Assembly (NCBI RefSeq): GCF_051106095.1
Contig: NC_135784.1
Coordinates: forward strand, 151,191,428-151,255,427
Direction: 5' to 3'
From: Pogona vitticeps
Lineage: Eukaryota > Chordata > Lepidosauria > Squamata > Agamidae
Length of the DNA: 64,000 nucleotides
Positions 1 through 14,300 of the stretch are shown here, in pieces. The notes under the pieces were generated by a model. It was given only the letters and a program-made list of their open reading frames with translations, had not been told where the DNA came from and did no database searches. A program made the position numbers and the translations under genes. Positions within the stretch are counted from its first letter, which is position 1; each line of letters starts with the position of its first letter.

Positions 1-2796
1 CTGTGTGTCAATTTTCTGGTTCTTTGTGTGCGCGTGCGCGTGTGCCTGTGTGTATGTATGTGTATCTGTGCGATGGGTATCTTTTCCAATTAACTTTTGG
101 TGCAAAAACAAAAAAGGGATTTTTTTAAAAAGGAAAAGAAAAATAGCCTTACTTATAATTCCAATCTTATCTCATTAGTTTGTCCATTTGACTATAATAG
201 AGCAAAATTGCATGCGAGCCTTTGAAACTAGCTGAGCCTTGTGTGCATGATGGGCTGGCACTAAACTTTTTTCTAATCAAAAATTAGTATGCAATTTCAG
301 CTGTTCTTTCCAAAAGTCCTGCTTTGTTTTCCTTAAAGAATGGTGAGGAGGGGGGTTTGACTATGCCAGCTTGTGCCTGCTTTTACCTTAGCAAAACCTT
401 AGGAATTGGGATTCTCGCCCCATGTCTGGATCAGAAGAAAGATCTTTCTAGCACTGCATGAATAACCTCAGATTGTATTTTCCATTTTTCATGAGACCAG
501 CATTACCAGAGTAGGTGGTGAGACTCAGACGGCGTCTTGAGAGATTAGCTGGACAGGCAGCATAGATTAACAGCCTGTATTCACATACTGGATATGCACT
601 GCATGGGGCTGTGCAACTTTCTAGAGCATCATAAGGGCTTAAATAAGGAAGTAAAAGCTGTAGCAAAGAAAAGTCAGTGCCATCTGTTGTTAGATTGGCA
701 GAACCAGAGAACAACCGTGTTTCATAGGGATAGCTTGGAAATGAAGAGGGCACCTTTGGCTCAAAGGACTGCTGAACCCCACCCTCCAAGACCAAACATT
801 TTCCGAAAGGCCAGGCGATAGTACCTTTTCATTCAGGTTATTTCTACTACCATCTCAAGATATTCTGCCTCAGTGAGCATTAGCTGTCTGACTTGCCTAT
901 AGGTGATTTGCTGCATATTGGGTTGAGCTGCAGATCATACTCTGTAATGGAGACGGTCTGTTAGCAGTAGAGACTTCCTCAGGAGAAAGTATGAATTGAC
1001 CTTAGCTCTGAAAGTGACTCCCAAATTTGTCTCTTGATTTGGAGTCATAGGCTAGTATATGTATCTGTTTTTCCTTTCTGTAGTGCATAATAGATTCCTG
1101 CTCCCCCATCACATTGGCTGCAGTGCAGTATTTCAGGGGCTGTTTTTACTCAGCTTCATCACAGCAATGACAAAAAGGTTAATTTCAGATCCTGTCGGGC
1201 CAGCTATTTTTTTTTTTAAAGTAACATTCTGTCAGAATCTATCTAGCTGTCACCTCCTTGGAACCACACCTATTCTTGTTAAATGAATTAAAATACTACT
1301 CTCCAATTCTTCTCCTTTTATTTAGGCACTGCCAGTATCCCAGTGGGAATGGGGGAAGAAAACTGGGGGGAAATGGTCCAAGAAACAGATACTACAGCCT
1401 TGAGAGCAAGAGTTCCTTGTGTCAGGAAGGAAGTCTGGGCTCTCACTTTTTGGGGGGGATTGCCTTAACTCCTGAATTTTGCACTGATTTGTTTGGCCTC
1501 TTTGGGATTCTGTTCAGCAGATTAGAGGTGGGGTTGGCTTATGAAAGAATGAACCATGCAGACTCTGGGTTGAAAGAAATGAGAAATGTGTTGTGAAGTG
1601 ACCAAAACCAGTTCTGGCTGTTTACATGCTCTAGAACTTGAACACAGGTAGCCTTGTGCCCGAACTCAGGTGGAGAGGAGCTGCTTGCACAGTTTTTGCG
1701 AGGGGGTAGTGACTGACTGGGCCATGTGGTTGCGTATTGGAGCCCCTCTACTGGAGATTTCACTGCACTGTCTAGAATGCTACAGTGGGTAGGGTTCAGA
1801 ATCAAACACCTTTGGTGATAGAGAAGCAAGTTCCTAAGCCAATGACATGTTTATTTGGAGCTGGCTTTCAAAACATGGCAACCTAAAAACACCATTGCAT
1901 ATGGAGATAACCAGAAAGGAGAGGGAGCAGAGTCACTGAAAAGAGACTAGGGCATTATTACAAGCTTAGTGTTAGCTGTTAATATTTTGTTAGGCATTCG
2001 TCATTGGTTCACTTGAAAGTACTTACCAAAATGGCTGCTCATATATTTTTTTGTATGTGTGTCTTGCACTTCAGTTTTCTTGAAAGATGTATTGAAAGAC
2101 GCCTCCTGCAAGGTGTTAAATGCAGTTGTCCACAGATGTTGTCAGTATCTCCTGCTTGTTGCTGTTTGTGTCTGTGACTGAGGGAAGTGATGTAAAGGTG
2201 TTTTGCTAAGAGTTTCTCCAGGTTTCCATTTCTTTCCGTCTCTACTTCTCCATCCAGACGTTCACCAATTGATAACTTCCAGTTAGATTTTTTTTTCCTT
2301 CAGAATTTTGGGATGTTGACTGAAAAAAAATGTTTTGGGTCAGAAAGTAATATTTTGTTGAAACCTTTTTGAAAAACAAAAGCCAGTTACTTATACCAGA
2401 GGTATTAGATATTTACTATGTGTTTAGTTTGCTTATACAAGAAACATATTGTAAGGTGACAGAACAGATCAGACAAATTTTTTGTCCTGAGTAGAAAGGC
2501 TAACGGTTGGGCAGTAGCTCTTTTCCTAAAGATAGGAGAAAGATGCATTTTGGTTAGAAGAATTTACTATTTGGGGGCAAAAATGTATTGCCTAGCATTG
2601 TCTAGTCGTATCTGCTTCGTATCCAGAAACAGATGCATCACTTTATGCCAAGCACTGAGCCTGAAGAGATTTCGTATTTTCCCCATCTCTTTTCTAAAAA
2701 TATTTCCTGTTTTAGTTGTCTTCTTTCAGAGCAAGAATGTGAATTAGTGTTTCTTTCTCCTATATTCTTTCTCTCTCCCTCTCTTACACTCACTCA

Positions 2797-2813
2797 GACA
2801 GACAGACAGACAG

Positions 2814-2846
<33 letters not shown>
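2797..2846. repeat. (GACA)n then (GA)n microsatellite
   Basis: Four to five GACA units run into about 14 GA units, inside the putative 3' UTR. Confidence 0.95.
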
Positions 2847-2850
<4 letters not shown>

Positions 2851-5800
2851 TGCATCCTGCACACAAGGTGATTTGACCCATGGTCTATTCTTGGAGGTAG
2901 AGTATGTATGATTAAAATCAGTGTAAACATTTGAGTGTATTTTATCTCAGGTTTAGTAAAGTGATAATTTTCTGGACTTTTTTGTCATAATCTGCCCCAC
3001 AGCGTCTAGACTTCACAGAAGTAGTTAGAAAACTCACTATGACTAAAATGCTTTCCCCTTCGTAAAGTTCATTATCCTCTCTTAGAACTCAAGAATAGTG
3101 AAGCTTATTTTCACTTATTGTCAACATGGCAGAAACATTTTATTTCTTCTTATGTTTAGAAACCAGTGCTAGCATGATTTGTGTTCAGTTGCCTTGCATA
3201 TGGATTTCAATAATGTTGAAGTTGGGAATGCTTGCAGGGTACAGATTTTCTTCTTGCAAAGTACAGTTCATATTTTTGCAGGCAATAGGAAGTACACTGT
3301 GAACTCTGTGGCTTTTTCCCCCTGGCCTGTTAGTGTTCCCTCTGTTATTCTGTACCTGAGAAATCCTGTGACCCGCCTGCCTTGTAGACTCTTAAGACTT
3401 GCATCTTCTGAGAAGGAGACAAGGGCTTCACAGAGGAAATGTGGCTGCTTCTTTGTGATTTTTCACCCTCTCTCCACTGCCGCTGACAGTAACATTATGT
3501 TGTAGTTGTACTGTGTAGATTCAGAGCATTAAAATTGCACTAAACAGCGTTACGTGCCAGTGTCTAATCTTTCCTTGTTTTGTCTTTATCCTCCTCTTTT
3601 CAAACCAAAACCAAAACTCTTTTGATATTGGAGGATGGTATAAGTATTTGGTTATTTGCTTATCTCCTTGTTTACTTCAAAGATCTCCCCTCCTCTCTCT
3701 TTTTTTTACATTAAAAAAAGCACTCAGTTAAGGGATATAGCACCAAATCTTTCAGCTGCAGAAAGATTTTCAGTTTTTAAAATCCCTTTCATTGATCACT
3801 TCATTAGCAATGCATCTGGTTGCCTCCTGCCACACAAACCCTTCAACAAAGTGTCATCTCAATTTCAGTGGTATTTATTTGCAATTTAATACTTGCCAGC
3901 ATCTCAAGAGATGTTAGGGTGTACGTTTTGAGAGCCATGTCTCTCAATACAGTGCAGTTTTGTTCCCTCTGTTTTCACATTGATGCAGATGGGGGTCGAA
4001 TAGGGTTCCCACAGAGATGGAGGGAGGGGTATTGAATCTCCGCACGCCCATCTGGGTTGTATTCTTTTTGCTGCTCAGACAGTAGCTTTTCAAATGATAA
4101 CGGGAAGTGAAAGCTGTGCATCACTCCAGTCTATTTTCCAGGTTCTTGACTTGAGAGTACCGTTAAAGTACCAAGAGGAGCTGCTATCACCTTTCTTCAG
4201 AAATACCTTCTAGCTCATATGAAGTACATCCTTCGTCTGAAGTACGGGTAAAACATTTTTGAATTATTGGTCACTTTGAGACATGGTGATCCATGCAAGT
4301 ACTCTTGGTATTTCTTGATGATGTGTTCCTTTGGGTTGGGGACCTAGTGGGCTCTGGATATTCTCTCCTCAGCTCTTATATTTGAATAACAACTCAAGAG
4401 TAGTTGTGCAGGCGAAATTCTTTGGTTTTCAGGATCAGCATTGATTCTCCTCCTGTATATGTTTGACACGATACTTTGGACGCAGCAATAAGCAGAAACC
4501 AAGGCGTTTTCCATTAACAGTTTGTGGCTGGTCTTTTGACCGTAATAAAGGTTTATCTGTCTATCATCAACAGTTTGAATAGCATCAGAACCTGATGATA
4601 AATCTAAGAAAGAATCCAAGTAATCAACAAAGATAAATGAAAACCTGTTCATCTCTGGTGGTGTCCACTGTTATGGTATGCCATTTTCAAGACATCAACC
4701 TTTCTCATCGCTTTGAGAAGAGGAACATATGTTCCGATGACCAAGTGGGTATGGGGTTTGTCCGATACGCAAGCTGCTTGTGGGAGTGGTGTAGAAACCT
4801 TCTTTAAGTTAGCAAAAGAACACTGCAAAGGATGCCAGTTAGAATTCTCATATTTGTAATCTCAGATCTACATGTAACTTCTTTTTCTGATTGGGAGAAA
4901 ATGGCCCCAGTTTTTTAAAATCAGTAGTTAAATACATTACTAGTTTAACTCTTAAGAGCACATCTTCATTTCTAAAGCAAGAACATTGGATGGTTGTACA
5001 CCATTAGTCTATCCTTTCAAGTTCCAAGCCTGAGCCCAGATCTGATCTAACCTGATGCAATAAACATTGGCCTGTTTAGTTTGTGGAAAGACACGGAGGT
5101 GAGTGATTGCTGGCATTAAGTGTGAATTAGAGAATTTTCATATTCTTTTAGAAATGGAATAAAATAAGGTAGTCCAAAAAGCAAGACAAACTAGTTTTTC
5201 TACTGTATTTTGCTTGGCGAGAATGTATTATACCAGTGATTACACTTTGTTTGCTGTAGTATTGTAGTCTTGGAGTGTATTAATATAACATTTTTGTCAG
5301 CTTCACCAGCCTGCTTTGAAACAGGCATCATCGGGACTCCACTTTGACAATCTGACTGCAGAGCCTAGCATATATACTTTGCTTTAGTTGCATAAACCCC
5401 TTTGGTATAAACTGCAATTGTTCCTTAGGTTTCTTGAGGGGGAGCTGGGGTGGTAAAAATAATTCTAGAAGTTATTAACATTCCTCTTGCATGTTGTGTG
5501 TTTAATTGCTTGGCCCTCCCTGGTTTGTCTGCAACTTGAAAACATGGAACATGGTTGGCGTGGCAGGTGGTGGGGAGGTCCGGTGGTCATCCTTTGAAGG
5601 ACAGCAGGAATTGCTTTTGTTCCCTTACAGTGTGTTTGTTACAGATTGTGTCCAAATAGTGCCCATCCTGCTGTTTTGCCGGGTGTGTCCTTGTCTTATA
5701 GCAATACTTGTTGGCTCTAATCTTGCAGGCATTTCAAAAACTACCTGTGCTCCAAACACATTTCTTCCTTGGGAGCAGCAATAAAGGGGGTGGGGTGGGA

Positions 5801-8800
5801 AGGGTAGGATAGGGCAAGGAAAATGAATTGCTGTGTTGAGGGTTTTGTAGTTGATTACCTCTCTTGCACTGCTGTGTGTTCTGTTTCATTTGGGAGGAGC
5901 TTCTCCCCCCCCCCCCCCACATTTTAGCTATAAATGGAAGGTTTTGAAAGATTGTGATCAGAGCTGTAAGAGCATTAGCTACACTCCCAGTGGAGGATTT
6001 ATTTTTGAAAACTTTTGTTTATTTTCATGCTGTTTCTTCCCCTTCTTTGTCCTTGTTTCTTCTCCTAATTGTATTTCTTCTTTATTTTAACACATGCGCA
6101 CACCAAGTTACTTTGCACACAGATATCCAAATGGTGTGTGTCACTCGAGGGGCATCTTGGTTGTGTTTTTGTTTTTGTGTGAGATAGGCAGAGCTAGTTC
6201 TTTGTGGTGGTCTTTATAAGGGGTGACTTAAATGCAGTATATTCCGTATTAATAAGCCGTTAAGGCTGCTTCTAATCCTTACTCTGCCTCCTTACCCAAA
6301 CTGTTCTCCCTGCTGGTGAGACATATAGCAGCCAAGGGAAGGAAGGTTAATTATATGCTTTGGTTGCTGCCTCTATGGGTAATTGCCTCGTTTTCCTGTA
6401 GGTACCTTTCAGTTTGCCTCCTTAGAATTAGTGCAGGAACATAATTGAAATATTGCCTTAAATGAAGAGGCTGGAAGCCTTTCTGAAAAGAGGCTCCTCC
6501 GGAATTCCTGCATTGGAAGGCTCTGGCCAGCCTGCGCGTTGAGCAAGGCTCAAGAAGACCTTGCCAGTAGAAGCTGTAATATTGGGGTTGGGTTGTGTGG
6601 ATGGAAATGGCTTTCAAGGCACCCAAGCTTGAAACACTTTAGGTTGAAAATCAAAACGCACAGAGATTCCCCCACCCCCTTTTCTTGCTTTAATTAGTTG
6701 AGCACTTCTCTGTTTCTTTCATTTCAGTTTAGGACAAAAAAAAAGGATGCAAGATAACCCTTAGTAGTCAGTTCTTCAGCCGCTGATTCTGGAAGGCTGG
6801 AGAGGAGGAGAACCACATGTTCAAAATGGAAACTTGCACTGTTTCCACTTAAAATGAAAGGAGGAGGAAAATACTGTATTCTTTCTGCTTGACTTCCAGG
6901 AGCTGCTTATAGGAGAAGAGCTTCTGTGGAGTGAGATGGTTTTTCTGCTCCTTTCCTTTCATGTCAAATCCTTTTGGTCCGTTACTATTCAGAGCAGAGT
7001 ATATATGTTGATGTGATATCAGATTAGGCTTTGAGGGGCAGTATTTTAATTCTTCATCAGCATTATCATAACATACTCTTCAATTGCTTTAACACCAGTT
7101 TTTTTTTTAAAGTTACATTAATTTGCTTTTGTTTCTGTGCCTTTCCTTCCGAGAGCTGAAGAGGAGGAATTACATTGCTTGGAAAATTCTTAGTCAGCAC
7201 ATTCTCTTTCCCTCTTTATGGCGTCATTAATGGCATCTCCATGCCTTGATTTCCAAGGCACGCCATATTATTTGAGGGACACCTTGCATTACAGTCAAAA
7301 TGGCAGTGAACTTTGGTATTCCATGGCTGTGATTTGGTTTCAGCCTTTGCTAAATTTTTCTCTGGCTAGGCCACAGGTGCAAAGATACCAAATACAAAGG
7401 ACCAGCAGCTATCATGTAACCTATATGAAAGAGCAGGTTTGGAGAAGGGTAGTGAAATTCACTCTACCCCACATTTTCTTCCAAGGTACTGCCTCAGATG
7501 CAAGTGTTTTTCCATGTGTGCACAGTTCCTACATGTATTAGTTGCAGTGGTCTTGAGAACAGAGGTGCATGAACAACTGAAGTTGTAAAATCACAACGGT
7601 GTGTTGTTTTTTAACATTCTCACCCAATGCTGATAGGGTGATTGCGTGCGAGACTGTAATATCATTATAAATAAAGTAAGAGATTTCCTCTTTCTCTTCC
7701 ACCCAACCAATTCCAGACATTTCATAAGCTGGTCTGTATGTTATCCTTGTCATAAGGGTTAGTATTTCCTGCAATCAGTTTTCCTTTGGCTGTACTGTTT
7801 ATTTGGGCCTATCCTTAGGACAGGTAAAATATGTAAACTGGCTCCAAAATGAACTTCAAGATGTTGTAGACTTCTGTTAATTCCAGTTCATGCTGAACAA
7901 TCACTGCACTGCATAAAATTACCCTGTGGTCATTGTACTGCTTCAGATAGTTATCAGAGCTCACCCTTTTTCTTTGTTCAGTTGACCAATAAGATAAAAA
8001 TCCAGCTGTGTTTGATATTCAGGACCCCTCATCTCCTACCCAGTTCAGAAGAGCTCTCTTGGACTCACAGATTTAGATGCCTGGATAGGAAGGTGGCTAT
8101 TTTATGTAGAATTTGGCCACTTCAGGAGTTCATTCAGGTGAGGAAGAGACAACAGGTCTTCTTACTTATCTCTTGCAATAAAAATAAAGTAGATCAGAAC
8201 ATTGTAAAAACTTTTCTTGCTCTTTGTCTTAAACACTAAGGGCAAGTATGGAGACCATACAAGGAACACAAACTGAGTAGGAGATACTGCACTGGAAACA
8301 TATTCTCTCCTCTGTATGAGCTTGTTTCCTCATCTTGCAACAACCTGGTGAGCATAAGTTTAGGAGGAAGAACAGGAACTAGCTCTTAGATCAACACCTC
8401 GTGCTTAATGGGCCTGGTTTGTGTTTGGCCTTTTGTGTTTTAATAATTGGGAGGGGGGGAGGTACTTCTGTTTTCTACTCCAGAGCACTAAACCTCCAAC
8501 CTGCTGATCAAAACCAGCATGTGGTCATGTTGTCCTTCTCTAAGGCTGGAGCCTTAACTGGGGTGGTTTGACTGAGTAGGTTTTTTTTTATTAGATGCTT
8601 TTGTTACACATAATATTTAATATGTTGAAAAGGTGGATGGGGAAGGGAGTTTCTTTTGTGCAGTGGCGTTCTATGTGAGGATGGACAGGGGAGCAAATAC
8701 GGAAGCACCGCTTGCAAAATGCTCCTCCTCCACCACCACCACCCATGCCTTTGGATCCACAGTGATTGTGGGGAAGATTAACTTTGCACCGTTGTCTTGC

Positions 8801-9700
8801 TAGTGCTGACGATCTTGGACCAATGTTTAGAAGAGATTTTTAAAATACGCATTCAGATCAGCTCATGGGACTGTGTTCCTGCTTGCAGACCTACCATCTT
8901 CCTTCGAACACTGGTTTAAAGCACAAACAAACAAACAAAAAACCAAATGCTCGTCATGTGAGTGTCTTGGGGAGGATGGTTGTGGGGAGGGAGCTTCCAA
9001 GGGCGGTTCACTCTCCTCACACTCCAGTTCTAACCCATACACTGCAAAGAGCACTCTTGTATTCTGGTGTGCAATCAGAGTTTAACTCTTATTTCTGCGT
9101 CCCACCTTACAGCCCGGAAGCTTGAGATGCAGGAGCATTTCTTGGCAATCTCCCTTCCTTATCTCCTTTTCCTCTTTTGCTTTGTTGCGGGGGAGGGCAG
9201 GGATTGGGGGGGGGGCTCCAGGCAACATGAAGCACTTGTCTCTCTGTCAAAAATCCATAAGCCTATAGGTTCAGTTCTTGGAACAAAATGCCAATGTGCC
9301 ACCACCAACTCTTCTCCCTGCCTGGTTGTTCCATGAAATAAAAATATATATATTTTAGAGATCTGTATAAATATATATTGGAGAACAATAACGAAACAAG
9401 CAAGTACCACAAGCCATCCATTCCCTGTTCCGCACACACCCCTTCCCTGCACAGTGTGGAAGCGATCTTGTATACGCCCTTTATGTGAACCCAGTTAATG
9501 GTTACCTTTTTTGTCTGATGTTATATATGCATTTTCAGAATTTCTGCATCACCTTTTGGGGTTGGGGGAAGGGAGGGAAGGGTTAAACAGGAACTTAAAA
9601 GCTAAATTTAAAAAATGCATTCAGACTTGATCTATTTTCTACAATGTATGATGCGACCAGGTCCTGTTATTCATATTGTGGCTTTGAATCAATTATGTTT

Positions 9701-9706
9701 ATTAAA
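9701..9706 (+). terminator. Candidate polyadenylation signal ATTAAA
   Basis: ATTAAA is followed within 30 bases by a T-rich stretch, and repeat-bearing sequence begins further right. It is the best candidate end for the plus-strand transcript entering from the left. Other AATAAA hexamers upstream (near 8177 and 9337) and one at 10596-10601 are alternatives. Confidence 0.35.
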
Positions 9707-10595
9707 ATGCTGTTGCTTCTATCTGCCTCTGCCTTATTTTTTTCTGCCTCCAGACACTGTATAAAATTTGTGAGGAAATAGCTGGTAAATTGATACTGCC
9801 TGATTTATCTTTTTTTATTATTGTAAGCATAAATCCAGTTGTTAATTCCAACCAGAATTGAACTGATTGAATCAATATATGCAAGTGTGGACTTATTACA
9901 TTTTCTCCTTTCTAATGGGTCTCCTCTAGTTGAAACTAGCAGTTGCTCTAGATCAGCTATTCCTGATCTTTTTTTGGCCATGGCCATAAAGACAGTATGT
10001 AAGAAATAGCAGGTGTAATCAGGATTGTATAAGTCACAGATCGAACCTTATGAGGTGGTTTGTGAAGAATTGTTTCCAGTCTTGGGCCATCCAGGGGGCC
10101 ATATTACGCAGTGAGAAGGGAAATTAAGACCTGCCTTTTTACTCTTCACTCGCAACACGATGGGGTTTGCCTGTAAGCCATTACATGACCAATTTGTAGG
10201 CCTCGGATCAGTTCAGAAAGTGCCAGTATTCTACACATACCCTCGAATGTTATCATTGTTCGGGGCTAAGCTGAAGCTTTTAGGTGTGGACCAGGAGCTT
10301 GAAACGGAAGACTGCACAGTGCTCCATTTGCCGCCCTGAGCAATTGTTTGTGAAGTCAGAGCTTTTTCATGTTTTTTTTTCCACAGAGAGGTCCCAGTAC
10401 CTGTCTGTGTGTCATCCTCTCCTACCCATCCCAGCCTGTCAGTTGTTTCATGCAAGGAAAGCAAATCTGCTTGACTTGAGTGTCCTGCTTCAGAGGCTGT
10501 CTAGATACAAAGCTTTCCCTTGACTTTGACTAAGAGGGCAAGACATCCTGTGAAGTCTCATGTGGGGCTGCTGTTTAACCTGCTCTTATGGCCGA

Positions 10596-10601
10596 AATAA
10601 A
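10596..10601 (+). terminator. Alternative plus-strand AATAAA
   Basis: A canonical AATAAA in unique sequence between the two convergent genes. If used, the left-hand transcript would run to about 10.62 kb and its 3' end would come close to that of SLC39A5. Hexamer match only. Confidence 0.25.
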
Positions 10602-10774
10602 CTTTTAACACAAAACCTTTGGATAGCCTGATGCCTATGTTGAGCCATGACAACAAGAACTTGAGGCAGGCAGCTGTGCTTCAGCGGCATCTATGGAGGT
10701 GGTGTTCATACCCTTTGTATTCCCACCTGTGAAGGTTCACACTCCAGAACAACTGTTCCTGTTGAAAGCATCCT

Positions 10775-10780
10775 TTTAAT
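10775..10780 (-). terminator. Candidate SLC39A5 polyadenylation signal ATTAAA
   Basis: On the minus strand ATTAAA lies about 470 bases past the SLC39A5 stop codon and is followed by a GT-rich stretch. This would give a short 3' UTR. No better hexamer is seen between it and the stop. Confidence 0.35.
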
Positions 10781-11246
10781 TCAAGTACAAGGCAAGCTGT
10801 CCAGTTTATATTGGAAGCAAATTGCTACCCAAATGGGCCACAGTTCCTTAAATAACCCAGCCACCCTGCCTTGCAGTCATAGGTGGCACGTATAAGATGT
10901 GGTCTGTCTCCCCTCTGCAAACTGGTATTGGCTGATGCTCCCCAATACAATACAGTTGAGTGAAAAAGTTGCTTTTGATGGCTGAAAGTGGCAGCTCCCT
11001 TCCATGTATAGAAGTCACAGAAGGTGGTTCAAACATGTTTTCTGCCTCAAGATGCATACAAGATGAAGGGAGTGATTTGCAGGAATACTGTCAGGGGGTC
11101 TCAGTTGCTTCTGTTTTTACAGAGTTCTCTTTCCCCAGATCCTTTGGTGAAGCATATGCTTGGGACTGTACAACCCTTCCTACAAAATCTTTTGGAAGGG
11201 AGCCGTCATAGTTGGCTATGACTTTGTCCCCTCACGCTAAAGAGTT

Positions 11247-11396
11247 CTACCCATCCACGTGGAAACTGATGTGCTTTTCAAAGAGAGCAATGCAGAGCAT
11301 GAGGGCTCCTCCGCTCAGGAATCCCACATTCTGGAGAAGGAAATGTGCAAGAGAACGCCTTTTGCCGTTGGAAGCCCTCTGCAGCATTTCAGGCAG
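11247..11396 (-). CDS. SLC39A5: SLC39A5 last coding exon 10 (TM8, stop)
   Basis: 49 codons plus [17 protein letters not shown], then [20 protein letters not shown], the final membrane helix, and a short tail. Acceptor CTCCCAG. The LPEML start continues VALVDM of exon 9, as in other ZIP proteins. Confidence 0.93.
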   Translation of the reverse strand: MPEMLQRASNGKRRSLAHFLLQNVGFLSGGALMLCIALFEKHISFHVDG

Positions 11397-14300
11397 CTGG
11401 GAGGGAGGAAAAGAAAAAGGAGCAGCTTGTTACTGTTTCCGTGGCAGCTGAGATTAAAAACAGCTTGCAGTTTAAGGTCAGACAAGTGAAGGCGGTTGTC
11501 CTTGAAAAGAGAACAGCACCAGGTCACAGCCTTTAGCTGCCTAGGCCACTGAGCAACCCACCAGCCCAAAGCCCCAAGAATACTCCTGTTCCTCGTATTG
11601 CACTTAAAAGCAGCAATGTTTTGTTTGAAACAATACATGCAGAGGGGTTTTGTTATGTGCCCTTTGGCCCCAGATCTTTTATGCAAATCAGATATGTAGG
11701 TATTCAGTAGCTCATATGTTTTTGCCATAGAGATAAGAAACTTAGGGAATGGCTCACCTTGTGCCAGACTGTTGTTGTTCACACAGTGGTCAGAGCCAAT
11801 ACAAAATACAGTATAGCAATTTTATTTAAGGCAGGTACAGTGATGCCTCGCAAGAGGAAAATAATTAGTTCCATGAATCATTTCGTATTGTGAAAATGAC
11901 ATCTTGCGAAGCGCGGTTTCCCATAGGAATGCATTGAAATGTAATTAATGCATTTGTATTTGTCTTGTGAAGCACAGCCATAGAAAAATTTGTCTTGCGA
12001 GTCACCAAAAAAAATCGCAAGCCGCTTTCATCTGCGAGTTTTTTGTTGCACGAGACACTCATCTTGCAAGGCATCATTGTAGTTGCATGGAGGAGTTTCA
12101 TCTCTCAAAAGCGTTCACAGTTCTACTTATGCCATCTAAATTAAATTATTAAATATATCTGTCTGATGCTCCGAGGACATGGCTCTACCTGAATGGCCTG
12201 GAACTCAAGCTAACGGGACTCAGTCAAATACAATATCAAGTAATGCTCTTTCCCGCTCCTCTTTCCCGATCTAATCCTTTCTTATAAATGCTTGCTTGCA
12301 GAAAACTGTTCATGAAAATGCCCCCTTCAAATTTGATAAGAAGGAATTCCTGTAGCCTTTTAAAACTCTGCAGTATTTAATTCCTTTTGATGTAGCTTGG
12401 CTCCTCTAATGAATGCCTTTTTTTATTTTTAACAATGAATGCTTGATACATTGCCACATAATTAGTCCTCCCCTGGACAGGGGTGAGATACTGTTTTTCT
12501 GTTTAACAGGACAATAAAGGGAAAATGAGAGTATAACTATACTGTCACACAATGACAAGACTCATTATGTATCAATTAGGGGTCGATTCTACAAATATAC
12601 ACCAAATATAAATAAAGAAGAGTACAGTACATGTTATCACTGAAATCAGCCTTCTATCAACATAATGCTCTCCAGATACTGTTTTCAACTTTTAAGTATG
12701 TACATATTGTCTTTTAATGATGTAAGCCACCTTGAGTCCTTTCTAAGGAGAAAGGCAGGGTAAAACTATTTTTAATACTGTACATAAATAAAATAAATAT
12801 TTTAGATTTCCACTCCTGTCACATCCAGTAAATATGGTCAATGTGAGTGATTCTGGGAGTTGAATTCCAAAGTACTGTAGTAGGAGAGCGATCACCCAAC
12901 TGAGCAATACTGAGTTCGTTGTTTGGAAGACATGCCTGGCTTACTTCTTTGTGGTAAGCTGACAGAAAATAGCAGTTGCGGAAGCATCTGATCAAGATAT
13001 TTTCCCAAGCTGTTTTTTTAAAAAAAGGCTGTAGATAAATTCTCAGATAACCCAGGAAAAAGATAAATCCACTGGTCTAAGCACGGGGTCATTTCTTTAA
13101 ATGATCAAACTTGGAGGTAGACTTCCAAAAAAGTTGAAATCTGCCCATGTTTGAGAAATATCCTTCAGGTAAACCTTAATGACTGAGCAATCATGCTTGG
13201 AAACAAAACCTTGAGGTGACAAAGAATGCCAATTTGTAAACAATGGAAGATGTGAATGACTCCTGCTGTGATGGTAAGACATTTCCAGCTCTTAAGCCAC
13301 TCTCTCTTCCTGGGACAGGCTATCTCTAATAAATACTGTGTCTTGGTTCTTATCAAAAGAGCTGACAGCCCTAATCACATTTTGTTGCTCTAGTTCAAAC
13401 AAATATAAGTTGATCTGAGGACTCGGAACAGATGCTTAGAAGGGAAGCCTCTTGCTGTTTTCTCTTGGTGCTTTACTGGCAAAGATGTTCCTTGGAAGTG
13501 AGGACATTGAGCTATGCCAGGCCTGCTGTGGCAGCTACTCTCTTGCAGCTTAGCACTGCTCAGGAACTGGCATATTGTTCATGTCCAGCTTAACCAACAT
13601 CACAGATCTGTTGTGAGGATAAAACTGGATGGGTGCATGCCTCAAAGCAAGGGAAGGGGGGAGGAACAAGGAATGTTTATACCTTTGCACGCTCAAAGGT
13701 TCAAGTATTATGCCACATTAAGAGGAGAAAGCCCCAATGTAGCTGTCCTTACCATGTCCACAAGTGCCACGTAGAGGAAAATGCCAGCTGTGATGGCAAA
13801 GATCCATGGGGTGACCTGAGAAGTGCTCTGGCTGATTATTGTTCCCAGCACGGTTCCCCAGTAAGCCAGGAAAGCAGACAGGAGATTAAAGAGCAGCACC
13901 CGCCGGAGTGGCATGCCTGCTTGCACCAGAACGGCACAGTCTCCTGCCGAAGGAAGAGAAGGTTAAGGATACAGTGCCGGTATCCCGCAAGAAGGCCCGG
14001 AGTTGCAAAAAAAAGAAGATAACAATTCAATTTCAGACTCTCTCTCAAAATACACCTGCCCTCCAGATGTGGTTGGGCTGCAGTTTCCATCAGCTGAACC
14101 TCTCCTGCCAAGTGAAGGATGCTGCCAGATGTTGCCTACCCCTGTTTGTCATCGTATGGCCTGTCTTACTTTCACAGTGCTGCTTATGTTGTTTTTAATA
14201 TATTAAATGGCAAAAGATGAAAAGCAGCCGAAGAAGTCACAAGGATCAAATGGTCAAAATAGATCTGAAGGAAAATATTTTGCTGTTCCCTGTCTGCTGT

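Larger units (their letters stand above)
1..9725 (+). other. Putative 3' UTR of the gene to the left (ANKRD52 by synteny)
   Basis: About 9.7 kb with no recognisable coding exon and, strikingly for this window, no SINE, LINE or MITE that I can see. It holds only short simple repeats and runs of T or C. It ends at an ATTAAA signal (9701-9706) followed by T-rich sequence. A gene on the plus strand converging on SLC39A5 is expected because in mammals ANKRD52, which has a long 3' UTR, lies tail to tail with SLC39A5. No ANKRD52 coding sequence is inside the window, so the identity rests on gene order and the absence of repeats. It could also be ordinary conserved intergenic DNA. Confidence 0.45.
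9726..11246. other. Region between two convergent 3' ends
   Basis: No coding exon is visible. The right part, about 10.75-11.25 kb, is the likely 3' UTR of SLC39A5 on the minus strand. The left part is unique sequence containing the alternative plus-strand AATAAA. I see no transposon here. Confidence 0.5.

Noticed and set aside
4344-4652. 102-residue minus-strand frame
   Set aside because: Lies antisense in the putative 3' UTR with no recognisable motif and no splice partners.
11315-11782. 155-residue minus-strand frame as a gene
   Set aside because: It overlaps the last SLC39A5 exon in another frame; the ZIP frame with its acceptor and stop is clearly the real one.
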